From contig NZ_QZVT01000008.1 in NCBI RefSeq assembly GCF_003602275.1, positions 73,716 to 137,715 on the forward strand: a stretch of DNA of 64,000 nucleotides, written 5' to 3'. The DNA is from Arthrobacter cheniae. Its GTDB lineage: Bacteria > Actinomycetota > Actinomycetes > Actinomycetales > Micrococcaceae. Below are positions 1-8,388 of the stretch, one piece after another; position 1 is the first letter of the stretch; every line of letters starts with the position of its first letter. A model generated the notes under the pieces. The model did no database searches. It was not told where the DNA came from and saw nothing but the letters and a program-made list of their open reading frames with translations. A program made the translations under genes and the position numbers.

Positions 1-503
1 GCCGAGACCTCCGCGGCGAAACGCTCGGCCGCCTCTATGGCGTCCCCGCTGAAGGCATCAACCAGGGGCGAGTAGAAGTTCAGCGCAGCCGTCGCCTCGC
101 CCTCGAGCCGGATGGGCACTCCCAGGGCGGACCTGATGCCGTGGCCGGCAATCGCCCGGCTGTATTCGGGGAAGCGCTCCTCGGATTCGAAATCACTGAC
201 GTAGTGGACGAAGCCTTCGCGTGCGGCCCGCAGGCACGGGCCGTCGTCGTACTCGTACTGGACTTCGTCCATCTTCTGGGCGTCCGGGCCGTTGCTCGCG
301 ACCGTCGTCCTCGTCCGTTCCCTGAGGAGCGTGACGCCGCAGAGAACTTCGTCGTCCTTGGCGGACAGGGTGTGACCGGCGATGGTGACCAGTTTCGTCA
401 GGAATTCCCCGACGTCGCCGCTGTCGAGGACCAGGTCCTGGGCCAGGACCGAGACCGCCGGGGCCCTGTCATCGTGGCCGTCGGCGCTGTGGTGATCAGA
501 CAA
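1..503 (-). CDS. GAF-domain sensor protein, 3' part cut by window edge (probable GAF-ANTAR)
   Basis: Reading from a TTG at 503 leftward gives one open frame to position 1 with a clear GAF domain: an EVQYEYDDGPCLRAA block, HYVSDFESEERFPEYS, and SALGVPIRLEGEATAALNFY. The same blocks occur in the complete GAF-ANTAR protein at 49979, so a C-terminal ANTAR RNA-binding domain probably lies beyond the window; that part is inference. I find no in-frame ATG or GTG upstream of the GAF core, so TTG is the best start, with only a weak AAGG in front of it. It is a cytoplasmic sensor/regulator; the ligand is unknown. Confidence 0.7.
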   Translation of the reverse strand, partial: MSDHHSADGHDDRAPAVSVLAQDLVLDSGDVGEFLTKLVTIAGHTLSAKDDEVLCGVTLLRERTRTTVASNGPDAQKMDEVQYEYDDGPCLRAAREGFVHYVSDFESEERFPEYSRAIAGHGIRSALGVPIRLEGEATAALNFYSPLVDAFSGDAIEAAERFAAEVS

Positions 504-895
504 GAGGTGAACCTTCGGATCTACCCCTGCCGTTCGCGCGTGATGCTGGGCAAGGAGAAGGTGAGGGGGCCGCCTGCTGCTAAGCGACCCTGAGAATTCT
601 ACCCATCGAAGACGGTTCCGGCGCTCACTCCGTGCCTGGCACGAAACGCCAGGACGCGCCCGTCCACCTGGTGCGAGGTACCAACCCGCGCCCTTCTGGC
701 CCCGGCCCCGGGTAGCCACGGCCTGGCCGGTAACAGCCCCGACTGTCAAGCAGGTGGTGGTGGTGGCGCAAGCCACTGCACATGTCGGGGAGCACGGCGC
801 ACACTGGGCATACGCAGCAAATGGCCCGGACCTGTCCGTGGACTGACGTTGAAAACATCGATGTGCTTGCACGGACATGGGGCGCCAGCCGGAGG
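504..895. other. Intergenic region without a supportable gene
   Basis: About 390 bases between the GAF gene start and the end of the phosphoesterase gene. It contains no coding frame with recognisable protein features. It should hold the promoter of the leftward GAF gene. I see no strong hairpin terminator. Confidence 0.5.
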
Positions 896-1693
896 TCAAG
901 CAGCCGGCCCTTGGCTGGCTGCTCGCCCGACCCCCCTGCCGAGCAGTCCGAGTTGCTCATGCTGGCCGCGATAGATGGCCGTCCTCAGTTCGATGGCGTA
1001 CGCCTCGAGGGCCGGCATGGCGAGTTCCGCGGCGACAGCAATTTCCGCCTCGACATCGTAGGACACCCGCACGAACTGGACACCGAAAGGGTCCGTGCGG
1101 TCGCCGTCGCGCTCCCCTTCGAGGATCACGTAGGAGGCCTGTGGTTCGTCCAGAGGATTGCCGACGCTGCCGACGTTGATGAGCGACCTGCTGCGATAGG
1201 TCGAGATGAAGGCGTCGTGGATGTCGCCGTAGCAGACCACGTCCGGCAGGGGTCCGCCACCCGTCAGTTCCGTCACCCGGAACATACCTTCGAAGTCCTC
1301 ATCGGTGTGGCGGGCGTGCACACGGTGGTAGACGCTCTTCGCGGACGCATGGAACATCCGGATGCGACGCCCGCTGAGCATGATGTCGTGGGACAGGGGA
1401 AGCGACTGCAGCCACTGCCTGTCCTCCGGCGTCAACTCGTTGTGCCACCACCAGCCGGCGTCGTCACGCCACTCGGGCGTCTCGCTCGGCAGGAAGTCGT
1501 CCCAGTTGCCCCGCACCGTCACGGCGCAGTGCAGGCGGCTCAGCCGGACACACTCGGAGCCCCGAGGTCCCTTTCCTGCGACGTCGCCCAGGTTGTAGAC
1601 GGTGGTGATTCCCCGGCGTCCGAGATCGTCGAGGACCGCTGCGAAGGCGGTGGCATTCCCGTGCAGGTCGGAGATCACCGCTACGCGTTCCAT
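896..1693 (-). CDS. Calcineurin-like metallophosphoesterase (YfcE/MJ0936-type)
   Basis: About 265 residues. The N-terminus RVAVISDLHGNATAF carries the first metal motif (D-x-H), followed by NLGDVAGKGP (GD), RGNWDD (the GN[H/W] block), a downstream histidine in RMFHAS, and CYGDIHD and INVGSVGNP near residues 175-200. Together these are the metal and phosphate ligands of the calcineurin-like fold. Family members are cytoplasmic phosphodiesterases or phosphatases with varied substrates, so no substrate is assigned. ATG at 1693 and the preceding GTG at 1696 are both possible starts. It lies 80 bases downstream of the LOV-GGDEF-EAL gene on the same strand and could be co-transcribed with it, which would make a nucleotide or phosphodiester substrate worth considering; that is inference only. 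Confidence 0.85.
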   Translation of the reverse strand: MERVAVISDLHGNATAFAAVLDDLGRRGITTVYNLGDVAGKGPRGSECVRLSRLHCAVTVRGNWDDFLPSETPEWRDDAGWWWHNELTPEDRQWLQSLPLSHDIMLSGRRIRMFHASAKSVYHRVHARHTDEDFEGMFRVTELTGGGPLPDVVCYGDIHDAFISTYRSRSLINVGSVGNPLDEPQASYVILEGERDGDRTDPFGVQFVRVSYDVEAEIAVAAELAMPALEAYAIELRTAIYRGQHEQLGLLGRGVGRAASQGPAA

Positions 1694-1773
1694 CACGTCA
1701 GGCTATCCCAGTCCCCCGGTCCGTTCCCCGCAACGGCCGTCCCTTGTCCGTCGTCGTCCGGTGGGCAGTTCTC

Positions 1774-3879
1774 CTACCGGGACTCGAGGTGGGCTTCCTG
1801 CTGGGAGTTCTGCGGCCCAGGTGCGTGGATCTGTTCTGTGAGCCATTGGATGAGGTACTGGCTGGAGGCGGGGTGCATCTGTTGTGCTGAGTGTTGCAGC
1901 GCATGCCATGGCTCGGCCTCGCTTGTCGTACCGATCGACCTCACGAATCGTGTGAGCGGGCAGTGCTCGAGCTCCAGGGGGTGCGGGGCGGCCAACCGCG
2001 CGAACTGCCAGTGGTAGGCGAGGGCACCTAACGGTGTTCGTATCGAAGACCGATGCAGATTCGGGTCGAACGAGTCCGCCCACCGTCCACAGTCTTCCAG
2101 GTCCATCGGCTTTGCGAAGTAGTAGCCCTGGCCCAGTGGGGCGCCGAGGATGGTCGCGGCCTCGGTCAGACTTTCATCCTCGAGCCCCTCGATCACGACG
2201 GTCATCTCCAGGTCCCTGCCCATCTGGATAAGGGTCGCCATGACGCTCAGCGTCTCCAGAGGCCTGTCGTACACATGCATGAACAGGCCACGATCGAGTT
2301 TGATGGCGCTGAAGGGGAACGACGACAGTCGTTGCAGGCTGCTGTATCCGGACCCGAGGTCGTCCATGGCGAGACGGACGCCGAGGCCGGCTAGCTCCTG
2401 CAGCGCTGCCCGCTGCGTCTCAAGGACCATTGTCTGCGATTCCAGGAGTTCCAGCCCGAGCCTGCCCGGCTCGATGCCATGGGTATGGAGCATGCGCCCG
2501 ACCAGTGCGGGTAGTGTGCGGTCGTGCAGGATTTCAGGGGGCAGATTCACTGCCACGTTGGGAGGCACGCCTGCCCGGTCCCAGCCGGCTATGAGGCCCA
2601 ATGCCCGATCGAGGACATGATCGAAGAGGACGCGCAGGTTCTCGGTGCTGAGATGGGACAGGAACTCGTCCGGGAAGGCGATGCGCCCCCCGGGTAACTC
2701 CAGACGCGCCAGGGCCTCGAACAGTGCGATCGACCCGTCGCGTAGATCCACGATGGGCTGGAAGTGGACCAGGATATTCCCGCTCCTCAGGGCGCTCCGG
2801 TACATCCCCGCATCACGACTTCCAACGGCGTCTGCGGTGGTGCTGTCCAGGAGGGATTGGGATTGGGCGTAGGCGGCGGTCTCCCACCAGGACACGCCGT
2901 CGTTCCGCCGTCCCTTCGCCAGGTACAGCGCTTCGTCAGTGCTGCGAAGGATCGATCGGCTGTCCGTGCCGTCCTCGGGCACGAGGGCGATCCCCATGCT
3001 CATACCGATGCGAACCTGGCGACCGTCCACCGTGAAGGGCTCCTCAACGGTCTCATGCAGACGGTTCAGGATTCCCGGGAGATCCTCATCCGACGTAGCC
3101 CTGGCGATGTTGCCCAGGATCAGGAGGAACTCGTCCCCTCCCATCCGGGCCAGCACATCCCCTTCCCGCAGGCGCGCCAGGACACGGGTTGCCCACTGCT
3201 GCAGCACCACATCACCCGCTGCATGACCCAGCGTGTTGTTCACGATGCGGAAGTCATCGAGATCGATCAGACCGACCGCGACCGTCAGATCCGTCTCCGG
3301 CGAGCGTTGCACGGCTTCCTCCACCGCACGCTCGGCCGCGATCCGGTTCGGAAGCCCGGTTACATGGTCGTGGACGGCCTGGGCCTCCAACTGCTTCAGC
3401 AACGCAACCCTGTTGCTGATGTCACGTTGGACGCTCACATAATGGGTGACCTCGAGGCTGTCCCCGACCCGCATCGGAACGATCTTCAGCGCGGCCCAGA
3501 AGGCGGAGCCGTCCTTGCGATAATTGAGGATCTCCCCCTCGAACACCTCACCTGCGGCCAGGACCTCCCTCATCTGATGTGGCGTGCCGGCATCGGTACC
3601 GGGTCCCTGCAGGAGACGACAATTGCGGCCCACCATGTCCGCCGGCTCATACCCCGTCATCGCCGTGAAGGACGACGATACGAACGTCACCGCCTGATCA
3701 GCATCGGTGATCAACGCGATATCAGCGATTGCCGTCCGGGCCTCCGCAAGCACAGCAGGCCATTCGCCTCGACCATCGATCTCGCCACGCCGGCCGTCGC
3801 GGTCTTCCACCAGCATGCTGGTCGCGCCCCTTCCTGCATGCCCGACAGGAGGGTGTTGCAGCGGGTCCGGACCAGTCAT
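1774..3879 (-). CDS. LOV-type PAS / GGDEF / EAL protein (putative blue-light c-di-GMP enzyme)
   Basis: 701 residues. Residues ~50-155 form a PAS domain with the LOV signature GRNCRLLQG; Cys87 is at the position of the flavin-adduct cysteine. NYRKDG follows, and the domain ends with the Gln in SVQRDIS. The second flavin-binding Asn of the usual FWN motif is Ala here (FWAAL). Residues ~165-325 are GGDEF with the active site GGDEF intact (247-251) and an RxxD product-inhibition site (R238, D241). Residues ~360-600 are EAL: EALAR, NLPPEIL, ELLES, MDDLGSGYSS, IKLDRGL and VIEGLED keep the metal and catalytic positions. Both making and breaking c-di-GMP are therefore possible. About 100 residues after EAL have no recognised domain. 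ATG at 3879 has AAGGA upstream. It is divergent from the PAS-ANTAR gene at 4164. Confidence 0.92.
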   Translation of the reverse strand: MTGPDPLQHPPVGHAGRGATSMLVEDRDGRRGEIDGRGEWPAVLAEARTAIADIALITDADQAVTFVSSSFTAMTGYEPADMVGRNCRLLQGPGTDAGTPHQMREVLAAGEVFEGEILNYRKDGSAFWAALKIVPMRVGDSLEVTHYVSVQRDISNRVALLKQLEAQAVHDHVTGLPNRIAAERAVEEAVQRSPETDLTVAVGLIDLDDFRIVNNTLGHAAGDVVLQQWATRVLARLREGDVLARMGGDEFLLILGNIARATSDEDLPGILNRLHETVEEPFTVDGRQVRIGMSMGIALVPEDGTDSRSILRSTDEALYLAKGRRNDGVSWWETAAYAQSQSLLDSTTADAVGSRDAGMYRSALRSGNILVHFQPIVDLRDGSIALFEALARLELPGGRIAFPDEFLSHLSTENLRVLFDHVLDRALGLIAGWDRAGVPPNVAVNLPPEILHDRTLPALVGRMLHTHGIEPGRLGLELLESQTMVLETQRAALQELAGLGVRLAMDDLGSGYSSLQRLSSFPFSAIKLDRGLFMHVYDRPLETLSVMATLIQMGRDLEMTVVIEGLEDESLTEAATILGAPLGQGYYFAKPMDLEDCGRWADSFDPNLHRSSIRTPLGALAYHWQFARLAAPHPLELEHCPLTRFVRSIGTTSEAEPWHALQHSAQQMHPASSQYLIQWLTEQIHAPGPQNSQQEAHLESR

Positions 3880-4163
3880 GTGCTCATTCCTTCGGTGCCG
3901 TCAGTGAGGTCGTGGAGTTCGAGTCGAGTTTGTCACTACCACCCACGAATATTCTTCCCGACGAAAACTAAGGAACCGTTAGCATTCGGCGAGGAGAGAC
4001 CAAGGATTGGGGTAGTCCCTTCAACCATGCAGAACAGGTTGTCCGGGTGCGGCTGAATCGGTGTCCTGCGGATTTTGGAGGGTCTGTGGCGGTTTGTTAT
4101 CCTCATGTCTTGGATTTCCGGTCAAGTAGCTGGCCTGGTCGAGTTCGTCGGACGGTTACTGGC

Positions 4164-4835
4164 ATGTCTCTGCCTTCTGCATTATCAACGCCCTCGGTGG
4201 ACACCACTGGCGTTCACACGAGTATCGAATCCTTCATCGACTGCCCCACGGGCACTGTCGAGCACTACTTCGACTCCCCGGTGTTCCACTGGTCCGATGA
4301 GCTGTACCGCATCCACGGGTACGCGCGGGGCGACGTCGTTCCGACCCTCGACCTGGGTTTCTCCCATATCTATCCCGAGGACCGGGATGCCGCGAAGGCT
4401 TTCTGGGAGGCCCTGACATCGACGGGGGGCCCCCTCTCGATCTATCTATCCCTGCGCGACGCTGATGGTGGCACGCGCAAGGTCCTGATCTCCGGGGATT
4501 TCATCCGACCGAATGAGGACCCGGTCGGCGTGTGGGCGCTGGTCGCGGATCTCACTCGCTCCATCCATGTGGAAACCCGTGCGATCGCCAACCAGGCTGT
4601 CGCCGCGTCAGCGTTGAGCCGCGCCGTGATCGAGCAGGCAAAAGGCATCCTCATGGGTCGCGCCGGCCTCGACGCGACGGAAGCCTTCGAACGGATCAGC
4701 CAGCGCAGCCAGACCACGAACCGGAAGGTCGTCGTCGTCTCCCAGGAAATCATCGACCGCGCCCGCCAGCTCAGCGAGGACAGCGACCGTCCGCACCGCA
4801 CCCGCGCCCTGCTGGAACTCTTCGACAATTCCTGA
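4164..4835 (+). CDS. PAS-ANTAR regulator
   Basis: 223 residues from MSLPSALS; longer upstream in-frame starts exist but add a sequence with no resemblance to the paralogue. Residues ~30-130 are a PAS-like fold (HWSDELYRIHGYARGD, then HIYPEDRD). The C-terminal ~60 residues are an ANTAR three-helix domain beginning SRAVIEQAKGILMGRAGLDATEAFERISQRSQ. ANTAR domains bind paired hairpins in mRNA leaders and act as antiterminators, so this is a cytoplasmic sensor/RNA-binding regulator; its signal and targets are not visible. It resembles the protein at 6027 across its whole length and so is a tandem-type paralogue. It is the first gene of a rightward group divergent from the LOV gene. The start codon is uncertain because no strong ribosome site is present. 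Confidence 0.85.
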   Translation: MSLPSALSTPSVDTTGVHTSIESFIDCPTGTVEHYFDSPVFHWSDELYRIHGYARGDVVPTLDLGFSHIYPEDRDAAKAFWEALTSTGGPLSIYLSLRDADGGTRKVLISGDFIRPNEDPVGVWALVADLTRSIHVETRAIANQAVAASALSRAVIEQAKGILMGRAGLDATEAFERISQRSQTTNRKVVVVSQEIIDRARQLSEDSDRPHRTRALLELFDNS

Positions 4836-4882
4836 CCGGCACGAACTTCCAGCCCCGTTCAACTACTCACCGAAAGATCCTC

Positions 4883-5614
4883 ATGGACGACTCTTCCCCC
4901 TTGAATGAACTAGCGCCCCTCATCGGGCGTGCCAAAGGACTTTTCCTCACGGAACAAACCGCCCAGCAGGCTGTGTCTGCCCTGGCAGCCGCAGCCAAGG
5001 AAGCAATCCCCCATGCCCTCGGTGCCGGCGTGAGCCTCATCAAGGGCAACCAACCGACCAGCGTCGGTGCGACGGACAACTTCGTCCTTCGCGCCGATGA
5101 CCTTCAGTACGAGCTGGGCAATGGGCCGTGCCTGTCCGCGTGGTCCGAAGGCAGGGCCACCTATGTCGAGGACACCGAATCCGACCAGCATTGGCCGCGC
5201 TGGAGCTCGGAAGCAGCAAGAACCGGAGTGCGCTCCTGCTTCAGCGTTCCGCTGGAGAATGGGGCACACGGAATCGGCGCAATGAAGATCTACGCTGCAG
5301 CCCCTCACGCCTTCACCGTCCAGGATCAGAAGGTGCTGGCTCACCTCGCCCTGTCGGCTGCGGTCCTGCTGGGACATATCCAGGCCAGCGACACCCCCCA
5401 GCGCATCAGCGAAACGGCGAAGGAAACCCTGCGAATACGAGACGTGGTTGCTGCCGCCCGCGGCATCATCATGGAACGGCACGACCTTCCCGAGGAAGAA
5501 GCCCTGAGCCATCTCCTCAACGAGGCCGGCAACAAGGGCGTGACCCTTCACGAGCACGCACAATCCGTGCTCCGACGCGACACCCGCCCGGACACCCTCA
5601 CCGCAGCACCGTGA
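4883..5614 (+). CDS. GAF-ANTAR regulator
   Basis: 243 residues. The GAF domain (~30-165) has the family blocks LQYELGNGPCLSAW, TYVEDTESDQHWPRW and SCFSVPLENGAHGIGAMKIYA. The ANTAR domain (~180-235) reads IRDVVAAARGIIMERHDLPEEEALSHLLNEA. It lies 47 bases after the PAS-ANTAR gene and its stop overlaps the GTG of the next small gene (GTGA), so the three form a likely operon. The two sensory folds side by side (PAS, then GAF) with the same output suggest parallel or interacting inputs to RNA-level antitermination; partners cannot be read from the sequence. Confidence 0.85.
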   Translation: MDDSSPLNELAPLIGRAKGLFLTEQTAQQAVSALAAAAKEAIPHALGAGVSLIKGNQPTSVGATDNFVLRADDLQYELGNGPCLSAWSEGRATYVEDTESDQHWPRWSSEAARTGVRSCFSVPLENGAHGIGAMKIYAAAPHAFTVQDQKVLAHLALSAAVLLGHIQASDTPQRISETAKETLRIRDVVAAARGIIMERHDLPEEEALSHLLNEAGNKGVTLHEHAQSVLRRDTRPDTLTAAP

Positions 5615-5886
5615 ATCACCGGGACTCAACCGCATCGATCGAGGACGCCCAGCGCCGCCAGATCGGGCGTGCGATGACACGAGCGGGCTTGAGCCTGCCG
5701 GACGTGTGGCTGCGGTACTTCTCCATCACCGGCATCGGCGACGAATACGACATCGACGCCTACCTCCACCAGATGTTCGACCTACCTGCCATCGAATGCG
5801 ACAAGCTTGCTCACGCCATCAACGAACTGATCGACGAGATCCCGCCGGCAACTCGGGCACCCTACCGCCGCGACCTCCACACCTGA
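5611..5886 (+). CDS. Small conserved-looking protein, translationally coupled to GAF-ANTAR
   Basis: 91 residues from a GTG whose last two bases belong to the TGA of the upstream gene, the classic GTGA coupling overlap. The protein is soluble, rich in Asp/Glu and aromatics (LPDVWLRYFSITGIGDEYD), with no signal peptide, membrane segment or cysteine cluster apart from one Cys. I do not recognise a family. The tight coupling to an ANTAR protein suggests it is made in step with it, perhaps as a partner or anti-regulator; this is inference. Confidence 0.7.
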   Translation: MNHRDSTASIEDAQRRQIGRAMTRAGLSLPDVWLRYFSITGIGDEYDIDAYLHQMFDLPAIECDKLAHAINELIDEIPPATRAPYRRDLHT

Positions 5887-6026
5887 ACCCAACGCGCACG
5901 AACACCAGGACGACGGCCGCAACGAGGGTTGCATGCGAGCATCGATCCATGCGCGCAGGCAACCTCTCGGGAATTCTTGGTGCACACGCATGCGGGTCGT
6001 TGCTAGTGTCTGAGTGGGACGACGTT

Positions 6027-6728
6027 ATGACGCCAGCGCAGTCCAACATGTCCCGATCGGAATTTACCGTGCATCATCATGACGACACTTCAGCAGTAGC
6101 CGGCCTTGACACCGTCCCCGGCACCGACGGATTCGGGAACTGCCCGACCGGGAGCTTCCGCTTCTACCTGTCCACCTGTGAGCTGCACTGGTCCGACGAC
6201 ATCTACCAGATCCATAGCTACCGGCGTGGTGGCAGCGACCCGACCTCCGAACCCCTCCGAGGCTCCGTCCTTCCCGGACGACGCAACGAAGGACATGCAT
6301 TTCGGGAAGACGTCACGACCCTCGGCGGACCACTGTCTGTCTATCTCACCCTCCGCAGCACCGGGGGCTCCCTCCGTCAGGTCCTCATCACCGGTGACAC
6401 CATCGAGGAGAACGACACCGTGATCGGGGTCTCCGGACTCCTCTTCGATCTGACCGCCCTCCTCCACGGTGATTCCCACAGGCTCACGCGCGAGGCCGTC
6501 GCCGGGTCCGCGAGGGAGCGCGGTGTCATCGAACAGGCCAAAGGCATTCTCATGGGACAGACCGGAATCAACGCTGATGACGCCTTCCGCCTCATCAGCC
6601 AGCGCAGTCAGAAAACGCACCGCAGGGTCAATGAGGTAGCCCAGGCGATCATCGACCAGGCTTCCCACACGAATGTGCAGGACACGCACTCCCTCTTCGC
6701 CGCACGCACTATTCTCGACTCCTTCTAG
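6027..6728 (+). CDS. PAS-ANTAR regulator (paralogue of the gene at 4164)
   Basis: 233 residues from ATG at 6027. The PAS-like part contains GNCPTGSFRFYLST, HWSDDIYQIHSYRRGG and LGGPLSVYLTLR, matching the corresponding stretches of the protein at 4164. The ANTAR domain begins ERGVIEQAKGILMGQTGINADDAFRLISQRSQ. Compared with the paralogue, the middle of the PAS part diverges (the YPEDRD block is replaced by SVLPGRRNEG), so ligand specificity may differ. A 140-base gap separates it from the small gene upstream, so it may have its own promoter. The N-terminal start is not backed by a strong ribosome site. Confidence 0.83.
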   Translation: MTPAQSNMSRSEFTVHHHDDTSAVAGLDTVPGTDGFGNCPTGSFRFYLSTCELHWSDDIYQIHSYRRGGSDPTSEPLRGSVLPGRRNEGHAFREDVTTLGGPLSVYLTLRSTGGSLRQVLITGDTIEENDTVIGVSGLLFDLTALLHGDSHRLTREAVAGSARERGVIEQAKGILMGQTGINADDAFRLISQRSQKTHRRVNEVAQAIIDQASHTNVQDTHSLFAARTILDSF

Positions 6729-6850
6729 GAGCGACCTGACGGTTCGGCACCTGCCCGGACCGCGATCGGCGCGCTGCGAGGTTCCCACCGGCCAGGTTCG
6801 GGGAGGAGAGTTGCCCCGGACGGCGGAGCGCCGTATCGAACGAAGACAGG

Positions 6851-7450
6851 ATGGCTATGGAACTGGCATACGGCGTCGAACGCTTCACGGTGGCGCAGAA
6901 GATCACGATGATGGTGAACCGCTACGAGATCAGGGCAGTGAACGACAACGGCACTCCCGGTGAGCTGCTGGCTTTCGCGCAGCAGAAGCGCGCCGCCTTC
7001 CGGGAGCAGGTCACGTTCTACCGTGACGAGTCGCGGGGAACGGCCCTGTTCTCCTTCAAGGCCCGGCAAAGGCTCGACGTCGGTGCTACCTACGATGTGA
7101 TGGACGCGACGGGGCAGCCCATCGGCAGCTTCCGCAAGGATTTCAGACCCTCGATCCTACGATCGACGTGGCACCTCGAGGCCGCGGGGATCCAGGCGAG
7201 AGGAAGCGAAAGAAGTGCCGGAGTAGCCGTCGCACGGCGGATCTGGGAGATGCTGCCCGTCCTGGAAGCCATTCCTTCACCGTTCCTTTTCCACTTCGAC
7301 TTCACTGACCAGGCCGGACAGACGGTGATGACATCTGAACGCGGACGATCGCTCCGGGACAGGTACGTGGTCACTGTCCCCGGCGCACGACTCGACGGAC
7401 GGGTTGCAGCGGCGATGGCCGTTGCGCTCGACGCCCTGCAGTCCCGGTAG
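6851..7450 (+). CDS. LURP-one-related / tubby-like fold protein
   Basis: 199 residues. The pattern FTVAQKITMMVNRYEIR, FAQQKRAAFREQVTFYRDES, LFSFKARQRLDVGATYDVMDATGQPIGSFRKDF and STWHLE is typical of bacterial LURP-one-related proteins (DUF567, tubby C-terminal-like beta barrel). Two in-frame ATGs at 6851 and 6857 are possible, preceded by GACAGG. No signal peptide or clear membrane helix is visible, so it is probably cytoplasmic. The family is structurally related to phospholipid scramblases, but the function in bacteria is not established. Confidence 0.75.
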   Translation: MAMELAYGVERFTVAQKITMMVNRYEIRAVNDNGTPGELLAFAQQKRAAFREQVTFYRDESRGTALFSFKARQRLDVGATYDVMDATGQPIGSFRKDFRPSILRSTWHLEAAGIQARGSERSAGVAVARRIWEMLPVLEAIPSPFLFHFDFTDQAGQTVMTSERGRSLRDRYVVTVPGARLDGRVAAAMAVALDALQSR

Positions 7451-7535
7451 GGCTGTCAGGCGTGACTCGCCCGGCTACGTTCGCCGGCGTGGGCTAAAAG
7501 CGCACCGAAGACGTCGGCGTGTCATGGCCTGTCGC

Positions 7536-8192
7536 TCAGGCTGACCTCAGGGCGGACAGCACGACGACGACGTCGGGGCCGTACTCGGCGTCCATGTGAG
7601 CCTGGATGGAACCGTCGTCGTACACGACCGTGACCGTGACAAACCCGCTTCGCACACCCGAAGCGACCAGCTGTTCGCCGACACCGATCTCCTGCAGGAT
7701 CCGGTCGAGGTCCTGCCGGCCTGTGCTCCCCTGCCGGCCGGCGAGCGGATCCTCGAGGGGCACGGTGTCGTAGAGGGCTAAGGGAATCGGCACCCCGGTC
7801 CGTGTGAACACCGTGCCGTTCCAGGTACCGGTGGCCGCGTACGCACCCCAGGTCACATCCGAGGCCGTCTCCGACTGCTGCGCCTGCGCCCAGTCCCAGT
7901 CCGCGATCTCGGGTCCCGTGCACTGCGGTGGATACGATTCCGCGATGCCGCCGAGGCAGAACTGGGGTGCTGCCCCGCCCACCTGGAGGACGGTGCCCTG
8001 ACCGATCATCACACCGTCTGCAGCGGGAGCAGAGAACTCCCCGGCAGGAGCTGCGGGTGTCTGGCTAGGGCTGGCGGCGGGTGACACACCCGGTGTCGCG
8101 TCCGGTTCACCGCCGGGATCGCCCGGAGTCGCGCAGGCGGCCAGGAGCACTGCGGTGAGGGCCACGATGCCTACGCGTGTCGACCAGGTCAT
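7536..8192 (-). CDS. Putative lipoprotein
   Basis: 218 residues. A charged N-terminus and hydrophobic stretch end in the lipobox LLAAC (Cys ~20), followed by a Pro/Ala/Gly-rich linker, so it is very likely a lipid-anchored exported protein. The mature part contains VMIGQGTVLQV, a Cys pair in FCLGGIAESYPPQC that may form a disulphide, and GSIQAHMDAEYGPDVVVV at the end. I do not recognise a domain. It is convergent with the LURP-like gene. Confidence 0.75.
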   Translation of the reverse strand: MTWSTRVGIVALTAVLLAACATPGDPGGEPDATPGVSPAASPSQTPAAPAGEFSAPAADGVMIGQGTVLQVGGAAPQFCLGGIAESYPPQCTGPEIADWDWAQAQQSETASDVTWGAYAATGTWNGTVFTRTGVPIPLALYDTVPLEDPLAGRQGSTGRQDLDRILQEIGVGEQLVASGVRSGFVTVTVVYDDGSIQAHMDAEYGPDVVVVLSALRSA

Positions 8193-8388
8193 GTCCCCAT
8201 GATCGGCTGCCGGCGGTCAGGTAGCCATGGCACGGCCCGGAACAACGCTCAATCGTGATCACGGGCGCGTCGCCCGCCTCGTCCAACCGCCTGCCATGGG
8301 ACGCGGGAAGGGCTCCGACGTCGCCCGCCAGCTCCTGGAACCTCCGCAGCTGGGAACCTTAAGCTGACCGTTCTTCCTGCTGACGGCG

